Shown here: positions 22,397 to 32,390 of the stretch, in pieces | How the letters are laid out: each line of letters opens with the position of its first letter | How positions within the stretch are numbered: the first letter of the stretch is position 1 | From: Oncomelania hupensis | Lineage: Eukaryota; Mollusca; Gastropoda; Littorinimorpha; Pomatiopsidae | DNA length: 64,000 nt | Assembly: GCA_036898135.1 (NCBI GenBank) | Contig: CM072511.1 | Coordinates: 74,114,119-74,178,118, forward strand | Direction: 5' to 3' | Made by a program: the position numbers and the translations under genes | Notes under the pieces: model-generated | Told to the model about the DNA's origin: nothing | Database searches by the model: none | What the model saw: only the letters and a program-made list of their open reading frames with translations

Positions 22397-23608
22397 AAGG
22401 TTATGAGTTCAGTTCAGTTCAGTTGAATAGATTACCGTCCCCGGACACAGAAGCGTATAGGGGACTTGGATGTAAGGAGGCCATTGTAGTTAAGATGTCA
22501 TGGAGTAGGTTGAGGGTTGAGGGGGGAGCGCGAGGCGCTGCTGCGACGTCCAGCTGGAATAAGGTGAGTCGGCGAGGGAGCAGCTAGTAGTGGTAGACAA
22601 GGGGCCAGTAGTGGTTGGTCGGCAGGAGAGGTCGAGGCCGGCGTGAGGGCAAGGGGAGGGGAAGGAAGCGGGTATGACAGAGATGAATGGGTAGATTAAT
22701 GCGGATGGATCAGTATCTATCTAAATATGAAACAACACTGATCTATTGTGTTTTAAGCTACCCCGGAGGGGTTCAGGATGATGGTTCCCAGAAGGGAGCA
22801 GGGCAGGCCAGGAAGTTATGAGGCAGGGTCTGGTGACTGAGATGGATGAGATGGCTGATATATGAGCATCTATGATAAAAATCCTTTCAGGACCGAAAAA
22901 AACAAAACTTTAAAAAACTTGTGGGAAAAGCCCAAAAGTCTAGATGGACAAAACATACGCAGACATCCAAGGAGGGGGCTAAGCCCTCAATCGAAACATT
23001 AAAACATTCAGATAGTCAAAGTTAAAAGGAGAAAGGGGCATGGCCGGTATGAGCGAAGGCAGGCTCCGAGCAAACTGTGTGTCCCACGAGAGGACCGATA
23101 GGTAGGCTTAATGTTAAGAAGTCGTAAAGGTATGTACTCCCAGGACCGACGATCTACTGGGGTACCTTCTTGTGAGTGTCTTGGTCATGGTAACTAGAGC
23201 CTAGGATCTAGAGATCAACTAGGTTGGAGTTCAGTGGTAAAGGTCAGTCTATAGGGAGGCCAGACACCTAGGACCGGAGCGGTCAACTAGGGTGTGGGCA
23301 TGATGGTAGGTGAGTCAATAGTAATAGTACGTCCAGGATAATATCGACTGGGAAAACATCAAAGAAGGTAAGCGTCTCGTAGTAGTGACTGGTGCGTAGG
23401 AACGAGGCTCGACTACGCAGGAGTCCTGTGGTAATTAGTCACAGAGTAGGTGCCGATGAGTATGGGCCCGTAGGGGTCTAAGAGTTGAGCCTTGTATTAG
23501 AGGTCTTGATAGGAGAGTCATGGTCGGAGTGCGAGGGAGCACGGTGAGCGTGCTAGGCCCAAAGGACAGGATGAGAGCGGTGGCCATACAGCAGGAGAGG
23601 CGCTAGAA

Positions 23609-24685
23609 CTAAAGGTAGGCAGCCACGCTAGATCTGTGCATGCACCCCGCGGTCAGAAGGAGAAGATTAATGTCAGTGGAGAGTGCGTAGGCCACCAGGT
23701 CGGAAATGCCGTCGCCCAAGGAAGCGGACCGGCAGGCGGCTCTGACGGGCTGAAATTCCTCTCCAAGATCGGGACATTGCAAAATGCAATGTTCCATGCT
23801 GATGGTGTCACCACAGGAGCAGGGAGTGAGAGAGTGGTGGCAACGGGCAATGCCCGCGCAGAGTCTGAGGGCGTAAGGTTTAAGAAGAGGAGGACAGGGG
23901 GAGTGCAGGGGGACAGGACGGAGCCCGGAGAGCAGAGCCAGCTCCCACCTATCAGCACACCAGAGGAAGTAGGCCTCCTCCCATCTGTCGCGAAGGATAG
24001 CTTTGGTGGAAGAGTGGAGTTCAGAGTACGAAGGAAGGATACGCAAGGACATTAGAGCGTTGCCGGAGGAACCTGTGGCTGCGGCACGATCGGCCCGCTC
24101 GTTTCCGGGCAGCCCAACGTGTGAGGGTATCCAGAAGAATTTAGTGTTAGTGCCTCGGTTGAGTAGGGAAGAGGTTAGCTCTAGTATAGATTGAAGTAGA
24201 GTGGGTCTGGATCGGCAGGAGGATCCGCCTATGCATAGCAGGGCGCTTCGGGAGTCAGTGAGAATGGAGACCTGAGGGGCACGAGGCAAAGAGCCGTCAG
24301 AAACGCCCCTCAGGGCCTCCCTTATAGCCACGAGCTCACAAGTGAGTATAGAAGTACCGGGCGGCAAGCCGCCAGCTATGGAGATCCCACCAGGGGCAGA
24401 GACTCCGAAGCCAGCAGCGCCGTCCGGGAGGACCGAGCCATCGGTGTATAGACGGACAGAATCAGCGAGTGACTCAACCAGCTCGTGTGAGATGGCTGTA
24501 AGAAGGGGTAGGTTGTCAGATCGGGATAGGAGGCCGTCGCCGACTATGTGAGTGGGCGGAGCAGGTTCCCAGGGGGGAAGAGGGGGGGGTTGTTCTCCAC
24601 GGCGAGACCGCGTGAGAACCGACCCCCGAGTTGAGTAGACAGGTAGTCTGCGAGACCTATCTGGGGATGGGCTGTTATGGGCCAC
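23609..24685 (-). CDS. LINE B RNase H domain and C-terminal zinc motif
   Basis: In a different frame from the RT ORF and overlapping its end, this 358-codon frame carries the RNase H catalytic residues in order: SVRLYTDGSVLPDG (D), ILTCELVAIREALRG (E), VSILTDSRSALL (D) and WIPSHVGLPGNERADRAA (H...D). Near the C-terminus is SCGDTISMEHCILQCPDL, a Cys/His cluster found after RNase H in this type of LINE. The frame change falls near a G-run at about 24580-24592, so a single-base slip in a continuous polyprotein is the simplest explanation. A programmed frameshift is possible but unsupported. Confidence 0.85.
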   Translation of the reverse strand: MAHNSPSPDRSRRLPVYSTRGSVLTRSRRGEQPPPLPPWEPAPPTHIVGDGLLSRSDNLPLLTAISHELVESLADSVRLYTDGSVLPDGAAGFGVSAPGGISIAGGLPPGTSILTCELVAIREALRGVSDGSLPRAPQVSILTDSRSALLCIGGSSCRSRPTLLQSILELTSSLLNRGTNTKFFWIPSHVGLPGNERADRAAATGSSGNALMSLRILPSYSELHSSTKAILRDRWEEAYFLWCADRWELALLSGLRPVPLHSPCPPLLKPYALRLCAGIARCHHSLTPCSCGDTISMEHCILQCPDLGEEFQPVRAACRSASLGDGISDLVAYALSTDINLLLLTAGCMHRSSVAAYL

Positions 24686-27111
24686 ATGAACTGGGGTTTC
24701 AGCTCACAGCAAGTGGAGTTATCTACCCTTCCGGCTCTGACGACATAATCGGCGCAGGTCTGAGTTATTAGATATCTTAGGGGCAAGAGCCCAGAAAGCC
24801 GATACACCAGGTTGTGTGGCGTAGAGTTGGAAAGTGAGAGGGAGATTCGGAGGGCCTTGCATTCGCATCTTTCGAGTTTAGTCAGAAGGTTAGGGGGTAG
24901 GTCATATAGGAGCTCTGATCCAAAGAGGAGACGGGAGCGGACGAGGGAGACCACGAGAGACACAAGGGTCGCGGGATCGCGACCCCAGGTCTCACCACGT
25001 ACCGCCAGAATCAGTGAGATAGCACGTGCTGCACTGGAGCAGTTACGCTCCACATGAGCACCGTACTTGCCGTTTTGCTGGAGTATGAAACCGAGGTAGC
25101 GTACTTTTTTAGATGCGCCAATGGTAGTGCCTGCAACTTTGATAGAGAGGGTGTTGAAGATGGGGTGCCAGTATGAGTCAAAGGGTATAAAGACAGTTTT
25201 GGCCGGAGCCAGGGTGAGACCGATATCCTTAAGGGATTGAGAAATAGAGTCGATGTCGGCCTGAAAGGCGGCCACGTCTCTACGGAAGAGGTGATGTTTT
25301 GGGAGTGCGGAGCGACTACTCATGGTTCTCCAGAGCGCGATATCATCCGCGTACAGAGTCACCACGGACGAATGGGGGGTGCGGAGACCAACGCCAGAAA
25401 GAGCGATGGTGAACAGAAGCGGGGCTATTACAGAGCCTTGGGGAACGCCCATAGTCAAACGGCCTACTTGGGAGAGGGTACCTCTCCAGCGCACTCTAAG
25501 AGTGCGATCATGGAGGAATTCTGCGATGAAAGCTCTAGTGGGAGAGTCGACACCCAATGACTTGAGCCGGCAAAGAAGGCCAGCGTGCCAGACAGAGTCG
25601 AATGCTCTGGAGATGTCAAAAAAGCACGCGAGTACTGTCCTTCGTCGTTGGGTGGCCCTACGGATGTGCTCATTTAGCCTAGTGAGGTGATCGGTTATGC
25701 TTCTGCCGCGCCGGAATCCTGCCTGAGATGGCGGGATCACGGCGTTGCTGGTACAGAAGAGTTCAAGGCGGGTTTTAACAAGGCGTTCATAAAGCTTACA
25801 TGTGTGCGATGTAAGTGAAATTGGGCGATAGCTGTCAAGCGAGTTTCTGGGCTTTCCGGCTTTGTGTATCGGGACAACTATGGCCTCACGCCAAGAGTCA
25901 GGGACGGTGCCTGTGGCGAAGCAAGAGTTAAAGTGGTCGAGTAGGGTTTGTTTGAAGGAGGCGGGAGCCTTGGATAGCATTAAACTATGAATGCCGTCGG
26001 GGCCGGCGTTTTTCTTTGTCGGGCAGGAACGTAGGGCCCGCGCCAGTTCACACATGGAGAATTGCCGTGCGGGAGGATCCGGCGGAGGCTCAGGGGCCAA
26101 CGTGGCCTCGAAGGCATCTCTTCGGGCAACTTCCGCCAAAGGCAGACAAGATCCGTCTCCAGCAGAGACGAATTGTTCCAGGAAGGCATTGGCCTTCTCG
26201 TTGGCCGTGGTATAGGTGTGAAGACCATCAGAGAGATTGGGGTCCAGGGGGCGATATGTGCCGCGGAGTTTGCGTACATTATCCCAGAGGGTCCCAAGAG
26301 GTAGAGTGGGTGAGAGTTTGGATAGACCAAAGTCACGCTTGGCGGAGGCTATAGTGCGCTTTGCAGTGAGGTTGGCTTGTCGCATGAGGAGATGATTATG
26401 TGGGTTATTGTTGGTTTTGTAGTTAAGGTAAGCTCTTTTTTTGGCTTTTACCACGGCTCGGCAAGCCGCCGTCCACCACGGTTTGGGGACTCCGATAGCC
26501 CTCACCGCAGAGGGGGGGGCAGCGATGGCCAAGGAGGAGAGCATGGCGTCGCGCAGGTGGATCTCGACCTCCCCAGGGACGAGGCCCGAGGGCAGAGAAT
26601 AGGAGTCAAGATGTTGTGCATACAAGTCCCAGTCGACTTTGTCCCACTTGACCCTGGGAGTGTGGTCGGAGGTGTACAGGGGGCGGCTATCAAACCGGAT
26701 GAGGATTGGGAGGTGGTCGGAAAATCCTGGCTCATCCAAGACGGACCAGGTGGCACTGAGCATAAGAGCAGGGGAGGCCAGACTGAGGTCCAGGGCCGAT
26801 CTGGGATGGTCGGGGCAGTCGGGTATCCTAGTGCCGGAACCATCGTTTAAGACGGAGAGATTGGCGTTGGTGAGGGCCTCACCAATATCTCTAGAGTAAT
26901 GGGCATAGCCATGCTCCCATCTGGCATCGCGCCGGTTGAAGTCGCCGACGACTAACCAGTTGCCCTCGGCGACCACCGGAGCCAGCCAGGAGAAGTCTCG
27001 ACATCTTTTAGGGTTATAGTAATTGAGTATGTGAATTGGGCCGGGAGTACCGCTGTCCTCCGCGGACAGACGAAGGACGGAGGTGAAACCTCCACCCTCC
27101 CCCTCGTCCAC
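24544..27111 (-). CDS. LINE B endonuclease-reverse transcriptase (855 codons open)
   Basis: The endonuclease part (first about 170 residues) shows VVGDFNRRDARWEH, DHPRSALDLSLASP and GFSDHLPILI, the catalytic GDFN and SDH motifs of APE-type nucleases. The N-terminal catalytic segment is missing because of 5' truncation. The RT part shows KKNAGPDGIHSLML, YRPISLTSHTCKLYERLV, PSQAGFRRGRSITDHL, CFFDISRAFDSVWHAGLL, GVPQGSVIAPLLF and the active site VVTLYADDIALW. The frame can be read upstream of the listed start to about 27240 without a stop, so the start methionine is arbitrary. The enzyme would nick target DNA and prime cDNA from the nick. Such a long intact frame indicates a recent insertion. 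Confidence 0.9.
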   Translation of the reverse strand: MDEGEGGGFTSVLRLSAEDSGTPGPIHILNYYNPKRCRDFSWLAPVVAEGNWLVVGDFNRRDARWEHGYAHYSRDIGEALTNANLSVLNDGSGTRIPDCPDHPRSALDLSLASPALMLSATWSVLDEPGFSDHLPILIRFDSRPLYTSDHTPRVKWDKVDWDLYAQHLDSYSLPSGLVPGEVEIHLRDAMLSSLAIAAPPSAVRAIGVPKPWWTAACRAVVKAKKRAYLNYKTNNNPHNHLLMRQANLTAKRTIASAKRDFGLSKLSPTLPLGTLWDNVRKLRGTYRPLDPNLSDGLHTYTTANEKANAFLEQFVSAGDGSCLPLAEVARRDAFEATLAPEPPPDPPARQFSMCELARALRSCPTKKNAGPDGIHSLMLSKAPASFKQTLLDHFNSCFATGTVPDSWREAIVVPIHKAGKPRNSLDSYRPISLTSHTCKLYERLVKTRLELFCTSNAVIPPSQAGFRRGRSITDHLTRLNEHIRRATQRRRTVLACFFDISRAFDSVWHAGLLCRLKSLGVDSPTRAFIAEFLHDRTLRVRWRGTLSQVGRLTMGVPQGSVIAPLLFTIALSGVGLRTPHSSVVTLYADDIALWRTMSSRSALPKHHLFRRDVAAFQADIDSISQSLKDIGLTLAPAKTVFIPFDSYWHPIFNTLSIKVAGTTIGASKKVRYLGFILQQNGKYGAHVERNCSSAARAISLILAVRGETWGRDPATLVSLVVSLVRSRLLFGSELLYDLPPNLLTKLERCECKALRISLSLSNSTPHNLVYRLSGLLPLRYLITQTCADYVVRAGRVDNSTCCELKPQFMWPITAHPQIGLADYLSTQLGGRFSRGLAVENNPPLFPPGNLLRPLT

Positions 27112-27264
27112 GGGTCCAAGATCGGTGGCCGTAAGTCCCAGGCGTACGTAAGTGGCTACGTAGATTTTGTCATTTTCACCTGTGGTGAAAATAGGCGGAA
27201 AATGAAAGCCAGGAATGACCGGCAGGTCAGGCCTCCTACAATTCAGAGACTGAAAAGGTTATGA

Positions 27265-28126
27265 AGCAAAGCATCGTCTATAAATTCTGACATCATGTTT
27301 ATGATGAAATTATGTTGTGATCAGGAGGCTAGTAGTAAGTAGCAAGGAAGAAAATGATGAAGAAATGTGTTACAGTAGACTAAAGGAAAATCATCATCTT
27401 ATTTTATCCAATTATATTTGGTGCACAGATGCTAAGAGTACTAGAATGAAATAGCTCACCTTGATAATGATGTGTCAGCATTTGCTTGTGGGCTAATATG
27501 TTTGAAACTTGCCAAAAAATATGCCGTGCATTGTGTGTTTCATGACATCTGGTTCAGTTCAAATGATGCTGTAAAAATACAAAAACTGCCTTATTTTTTA
27601 CATTTTTTCCTTGGTGAAATAAATAGTAAGTTAATTCCTTTCGTTAGTACAGATTTTTGCCCTTTGTTGTTTAAAATACATTCATTTAGATCTAGGTGCC
27701 TGCCCGAAGAGCAGTGTTTTCATATCACATCAGCAGAAACTGAACCCTATAGATGATCACAGCATTCGGACCAGAAATGAATATAGATGTGCAGGAAATC
27801 CCTTAAAGGTCAAGTAGTTTTTTTTTTCAGAACAGCTTTTTGACTCATATGCAATGCAATATGACTATGTATCTTATCTATGACTCTTCTACAAAAACAT
27901 TTCCAGATTTTTCCAAAAGTGTGCAAGGTAAGTACTAAGAGGTCCAAAATTAACATTTAAAAAACAATGTCTGTCCATCTGTCAACTGTCTGCCACTCGC
28001 CATCTGTCTGGATTAATACGACCGCAACGAAAGCCCTCACTAGACCTGATGAGACTGTCATGGCTACTTCAGCTGCGGGTTTAGTGATCGGACAGTCGCT
28101 GGGGCATCAAGATTTTGGTGTCCTAG
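27265..28126. other. No gene recognised
   Basis: A + strand open frame at 27472-27756 has no family motif and AT-rich codons, so it is not called. A degenerate AGGTCAAG occurs near 27805. Confidence 0.5.
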
Positions 28127-28480
28127 CAGAGTGATGCCAGGAGTGGGGAGGAGGGAAATGCCAAGAGTGGGGAGGAGGGAAATGCCAGGAGTGGGGAGGA
28201 AGAAAATGCCAGGAGTGAGGATGAGGGTTATGCCAGGAGTGGGGAGGAGAGTTATGCCAGGAGTGAGGAGGAGGGTTATGCCAGGAGTGGGGAGGAGGGT
28301 TATGCCAGGAGTGGGGAGGAGGGTTATGCCAGGAGTGGGGAGGAGGGAAATGCCAGGAGTGGGGAGGAGGGAAATGCCAGGAGTGGGGAGGAGGGAAATG
28401 CCAGGAGTGGGGAGGAGGGAAATGCCAGGAGTGGGGAGGAAGAAAATGCCAGGAGTGAGGAGGAGGGTTATGCCAGGAGC
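28127..28480. repeat. 24-bp minisatellite, about 14 units
   Basis: The unit is close to ATGCCAGGAGTGGGGAGGAG plus four variable bases (GGAA, GGTT or GAAA). Because the unit is a multiple of three, open frames run through both strands (octapeptide MPGVGRRE on +), but nothing else suggests coding. Unit variants occur in blocks, which indicates expansion by slippage or unequal exchange. Confidence 0.95.
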
Positions 28481-28542
28481 AGGGAGATGGGCGGAAGGCC
28501 ACCCTCTTTCCAAAGCCCTCAAAATAGAGGGAGCAGGGAGGT

Positions 28543-28567
28543 GGGGAGAAAATCAGATGGAGCTGAA
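28543..28567. repeat. 25-bp inverted repeat, left arm
   Basis: This arm (starting GGGGAGAAAATCAGATGG) is the perfect reverse complement of 28932-28956. The arms are 364 bp apart and lie just downstream of the minisatellite. Confidence 0.9.
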
Positions 28568-28931
28568 CCTATGAGAGAACGATTGGATTGAAAGCATGAG
28601 TATCCAGACAGTTGTAGTATTTTATCAGACAAAATAATGATGCTTGGTCGGTTTTTAAGAAGCAGGAGCAACTGTTCATATTTGGCTTTAAGGCATCTAA
28701 TGTACCATTGTTTTAGAAAATTCATGATAGGAAGAAATAAAAATAATATATAAATTTAGTCACTTACACTCCCCTGCTTTTATCAGGTTGTCAAAAGGAT
28801 TATTCATTTCGACATCATGCTCTCTCTGCTGGACGCTCTCCCCAAACTTTCATCTGCCAGATGGGCTTCTCCCCTCTCCCGCCACTGGCGCCCCTGGTCG
28901 GAGATCCAGAGAGCAACCTGCTGGATGTAGA

Positions 28932-28956
28932 TTCAGCTCCATCTGATTTTCTCCCC
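28932..28956. repeat. 25-bp inverted repeat, right arm
   Basis: This is the partner of 28543-28567. Too short to classify, it may mark the ends of a degraded foldback element. Confidence 0.9.
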
Positions 28957-29084
28957 TCTAGTTTGTGCATTCGGCCACACGTTTTATAGAGCCCAGTTAC
29001 ATTGGCCACACCTTTTAGAGGGAATTGTTGCTCGAGTATCTTTCAAAAAAACTAAAACAGTCTGCTCCTGATATTTATTCCCTT

Positions 29085-29440
29085 CAAAAACCATAGGTAA
29101 AGCCGATTTATTAAACTTGATAGATCAACTCCCAATTCCCTTTCTGATTGTTTGAGGTCTCAAAAAAAATAACCCCTACCACCACCACCCCCCCCCCCCC
29201 CCACCAGTTGAGGAAGGATCATCAGAATCCCCAAGGCAAAAATCTGGAGAATGTTGTTGATCTCATTGTATTTTGAATTGAATTTCTCCAACATATTGTA
29301 GCCCTTCAGGAACATTTTCTAATTTAGACCTGGCTATCTCCAACGCTTCTCTTTTTTTGGACCTGGATTGGAAACCCCATTCGGATCTCTGCGAGAGTGA
29401 CCATTTTCCTGTTTTTCTGAAGTTTCTAGAAGATTAACCT
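29085..29440 (+). pseudogene. Jockey-like LINE endonuclease remnant
   Basis: Frame-hopping translation gives DLLNLIDQLPIPFLIV, NLENVVDLIVF, EFLQHIVALQEHFLI, NLDLAISNASLFLDLDWKP and LCESDHFPVFLKFLED. The last part, with (I)DL.I.(S/N)ASLFL...W and SDHFP, is the C-terminal half of a Jockey-type APE endonuclease. A poly-C expansion (29188-29204) replaces the region where the GDFN block is expected. It is followed by the dispersed repeat at 29512-29635. Confidence 0.6.
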
Positions 29441-29511
29441 GTTTATATTACATGAGTGTATTTGGAGTCGGACGTCAAGATCCTGTCAAGGTCATGTGCA
29501 TAGAAAGTTCA

Positions 29512-29635
29512 GTCTGTATTACTTTGCATTTTATTGCCACTGTTTGTGTTTTTTTTTCCTGGGCAGTCATTTTCATGATAAATATTGTAAGTCCCATAAG
29601 GAGCATGTGAGTCATATGGGCTTTGCCATTTTCGT
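29512..29635 (+). repeat. Dispersed repeat shared with 1708-1812
   Basis: It shows the same ordered words as the copy at 1708-1812. It lies between the Jockey-like remnant and the solo LTR at 29738. Confidence 0.6.
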
Positions 29636-29737
29636 TTTATAATTAGTGTACATCTTTCTTTTAATATGCATGTCTTTCTCCTTGTGTTTATAATCAATGA
29701 TTTCAGATTATGATGGTAACTTGGGAGAATGTGAGTG

Positions 29738-30357
29738 TGTTACGTTGAAACGCCAATGGTAGTATGTCTGAAACGCACACGATAGATCTAATCGTTTCGT
29801 TTTGCAAAGTATTCAATAATGGAGTTTATTTACCTTTGATTTGAGTTTGCATTGTTGTTAGGAGAGGCTTTGTATAACGTTGATGATTTGCGTTAGTCGA
29901 TATTACTGGAGAATTTTCTGGATCTGCGTGTTTACTCTCGATAGAAATTTCCCGATACATGTCGAAGCAAGAGGACGTTCTAAATATGTATTGACGTAAG
30001 TCAGTGATGACGATCTTTTATTTGATTGGTGATAGTGCGTCATTTCTACTGTATTCGAAATTGTTCGGGAAGAGAGAGAGGTTATAAAATTATGTGCCGC
30101 GCTGTTTTGTCAGTTGCTGTTGATTGTTGTTGATAGTGAATTGGAAAGTTGTTGAGTTGAGTTGAGAATTGTATGCAGTTGTTGATGTGTGCTGAATAAA
30201 AAGTGGAAAACTTCATACGTCGACTTTGTGACTTGTATGCTGATTGAGCGGGCTGCGTGGATAAACGAATCTGAGTTACACACCTTATCAGGACTTCAGC
30301 ATCGGGGCTGAATCAAATACTGATAAAGAAGACACCAACATCAAACCTAGTGTAACA
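29738..30357 (+). mobile_element. Solo LTR, Gypsy family G (620 bp)
   Basis: It starts TGTTACG and ends TGTAACA, flanked by GAGTG at 29733-29737 and 30358-30362 (5-bp TSD). Internal landmarks are TGACGTAAGTCAGTGATGAC at about 29993, a TATA-like TTATAAAAT at about 30083, GTGCCGC near the expected transcription start, and AATAAA at about 30195. It is in the sense orientation only 347 bp upstream of the last P450 exon, so it could supply a promoter or poly(A) site. Confidence 0.93.
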
Positions 30358-30704
30358 GAGTGTGTGCATGCATTTTGAACAGACTGCTATCTAAAAATTG
30401 CACTATATAAATTAAATTATTATTGACATTGGCCTACATAAGGCACCCATTGGGTTCGAGTGTAAATTCCAGTATTAAATAGCACGATTAAACAGTTTAG
30501 ACATTGTAGTTTATAAATTATAAAAATAAAACTAAGTTTCTGACCAGTAACTCGAAAACAGTCTGTGAATGGGTTTTCACGTGCACTGTTGCATGCTTTT
30601 GTTTTATCTTTACAAATATCGTTTTTCATGTTGCCAGATTAAACAGTGCAAACAGTTCATATTTTTTTATCTTACTTATGCTTTTAAAATATTTTTTGTG
30701 CCAG

Positions 30705-30960
30705 ATTTGATCCCGATCGCTTCAACACCACCAACAGCAAACAGCGCAACACCCTAGCATTTAGCCCTTTTGGCTTTGCAGGGAAGCGGTATTGCCCAGC
30801 CAAAGATTGGGTCTACCTAGCAGTTGGTACCCTGGTGGCCTCTCTTGTCCGAAAGATGGACGTGAAACTTGTGGAAGGACAAGTGGTGGTTCCAGTCTAT
30901 GGACTAGTCACTCTGCCCATGGAGGAGATTTGGGTCACTGTCCACAAGCACAAATCTTAG
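30705..30960 (+). CDS. CYP20A1: Cytochrome P450 family 20 (CYP20A1-like), last coding exon
   Basis: The acceptor TTTTTTGTGCCAG precedes the exon and the TAG stop is at 30958-30960. It reads (K)FDPDRFNTTNSKQRNTLAFS, then the haem-binding segment PFGFAGKRYCPAKDW, helix L (VYLAVGTLVASLVRKMDVKL) and the end VEGQVVVPVYGLVTLPMEE, IWVTVHKHKS. The invariant cysteine lies in GxRxC. The residue usually glycine two positions on is alanine. The VEGQV...YxLVT...EE.W(I/V)TV C-terminus is characteristic of family 20 rather than of families 1-4. The protein would sit in the ER membrane as a haem-thiolate oxygenase, but the substrate cannot be inferred. Exons upstream of 5773 are outside the window. Confidence 0.9.
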
Positions 30961-31240
30961 GTTAGTAGGTTGTAGCTAGTGGACTGAAAATACACGTCAT
31001 GCACACATGAGACAACCAGTAAACCAAAAAGCCGTTTTCTGCATTCAATGTAGCATGGATAAAGAGGATAATGAAGCTTCTGAAAAGGTGAAGCTCATGA
31101 CACTTATATAGCTCTTATTTTTACATTTATTATACGTTGTGTATCCTTTGAAGATTATGAAAATGAACAAGAATTTAGAAAACCGTATTGTGCATTGAGC
31201 GTGTATTAAAGAAAATAAATATACAAATAACATAAATCAC
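30961..31240 (+). other. CYP20A1: Probable 3' UTR of the CYP20A1-like gene
   Basis: No splice signal interrupts the stretch and AATAAA lies at 31214-31219, giving a 3' UTR of roughly 280 bases. There is no transcript evidence in hand. Confidence 0.55.
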
Positions 31241-31794
31241 AATATGTCTTTTGTTTGAATGTCGAATGTTTAGCATCAGTAGTTTTTTTGTTGAGGAAAA
31301 TAAAATAGCCAACTGTGCTTTCAAGAAGTGAGTGCAGGGGAAGGATGGAGGGGAGGGAGAGAGAGAGAGAGAGAGAGAAAATGAGGACTCAAAACATTAT
31401 ATATTGTTTTATCAAAAGAAAATACACACAAATACACTTGTGTACAACACCTAAGTGACAGATTTGCACCAAGAGATTTGTTTGTTGATTATAGTGCAGT
31501 TATTTTGTAAACACCATAACAAATGACTTCTTTGCTGTGATTGTGTCAGTAATGGCCGCCCTAGTGGGGAAGAAAGGAAAGACAAAGTAGGTCAGTAAAA
31601 TCTTTCTGGTGCCTGATTTTAGAAATTTAATAAAACTGATTTTATGAAAACAATTACATTCAGATATTATATTTATTTTACATTGTACTCCCCTAATTTC
31701 TTGCACAAGTGTGGTGCAGACTTAAAGCTTAAGTGGTTAGGGAGTGGACTACTCTGAAATGAAAGTGAATAGAAACCAAAATCGAAAAGATATA
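31241..31794. other. No gene recognised; GA run
   Basis: There is a GA microsatellite at about 31351-31378. Nothing else is supported. Confidence 0.5.
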
Positions 31795-32390
31795 CAGTGG
31801 AACCTCCGGTATACGATCGTCCAAATTCTGAGAAAAAACGGTCTTATAATAGAGGTGGTCTTATACCGGAAACAAGGGGTGGGGAGGGGTGGGAGGGTCA
31901 GGCTCGGAGGGGTATGTAGTCATAATTTTCACACTCACCACTATGTATTCTCTGACAAAGAAAACTGTAAAACATGTTTCATTTTTAGCTTTGTCTTGTA
32001 TTCTCAACTTCAAAAATAGAAAACAGTCGTGTCTTCTGACATTTTGAACAGGGAAAATATTTCTCTCTGCCAAACTCAAAACTTTCCTCTTGCGAGACGC
32101 CATTTTGAAAAGCCAGTGTAGTCGAGTAATGTCCCTTAATTGCGAACCAGAAATAGCAGACAACAGCATGACAGAAAAAAACGAAAGGTACAGACAATAA
32201 ATTAACTGACATCTCTTTTAAATTGCCTAAGACGGTCGTATAAAGGGCTTAAGACACGGTTGCTGGTCGCATAAACGAGGTTGTCGCATACCAGAGGTCA
32301 TTTATTATTGGAAGTGAATCCTTCAGAAGTTTTCAGGTCATATACCGATGGAGTCGTATACCAGAGAGACGGATACCGGAGGTTCCACTG
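31795..32390. mobile_element. pogo/Tigger-like MITE (596 bp)
   Basis: The ends are CAGTGGAACCTCCGGTATAC and its near-perfect reverse complement ending CCACTG at 32390, flanked by TA on both sides (31793-31794, 32391-32392). Subterminal repeats of 'gtcgtata' and 'ggtcttata' type are present. No transposase frame is visible. The CAGT...CCTC end and TA target are typical of Tc1/mariner-superfamily pogo/Tigger elements. Confidence 0.88.

Larger units (their letters stand above)
22407..27254 (-). mobile_element. LINE family B (APE-RT-RNase H), 5'-truncated, full 3' end
   Basis: The element is flanked by AAGGTTATGA at 22397-22406 and 27255-27264, a 10-bp TSD. On the - strand it contains endonuclease, reverse transcriptase, RNase H, a 3' UTR of about 1.2 kb (22407-23608) and a tail of TGAAC repeats (22407-22424 on +). 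The 5' end is truncated inside the endonuclease coding region. An RNase H domain after RT places it in the I/Nimb-type or another RNase H-bearing non-LTR group. It sits in the CYP20A1-like intron, antisense to the gene. GC content is visibly higher than the flanks, consistent with a relatively young insertion. Confidence 0.9.
5838..30704 (+). other. CYP20A1: Giant intron of the CYP20A1-like gene (24,867 bp)
   Basis: The donor GTGAGT (5838) and the acceptor after TTTTTTGTGCCAG (30704) join in phase to give ...PVPNK-FDPDRF.... The interval contains at least three LINE A copies, a 4.8-kb LINE B, two hAT derivatives, SINEs, a minisatellite, a solo LTR about 350 bp from the acceptor, and a complete antisense small gene (13069-14340). 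Intron status is inferred from splice sites and protein continuity. An alternative, less likely, is that the two exons belong to separate broken gene copies. Confidence 0.75.

Noticed and set aside
28127..28480. CRISPR-like array
   Set aside because: Units are directly adjacent with no unique spacers, and the genome is eukaryotic.
28064..28574. Long open frames on both strands with octapeptide repeats (MPGVGRRE / TPGISLLP)
   Set aside because: They are forced by a 24-bp minisatellite unit that is a multiple of three. There is no start context, splice site or homologous protein signal.
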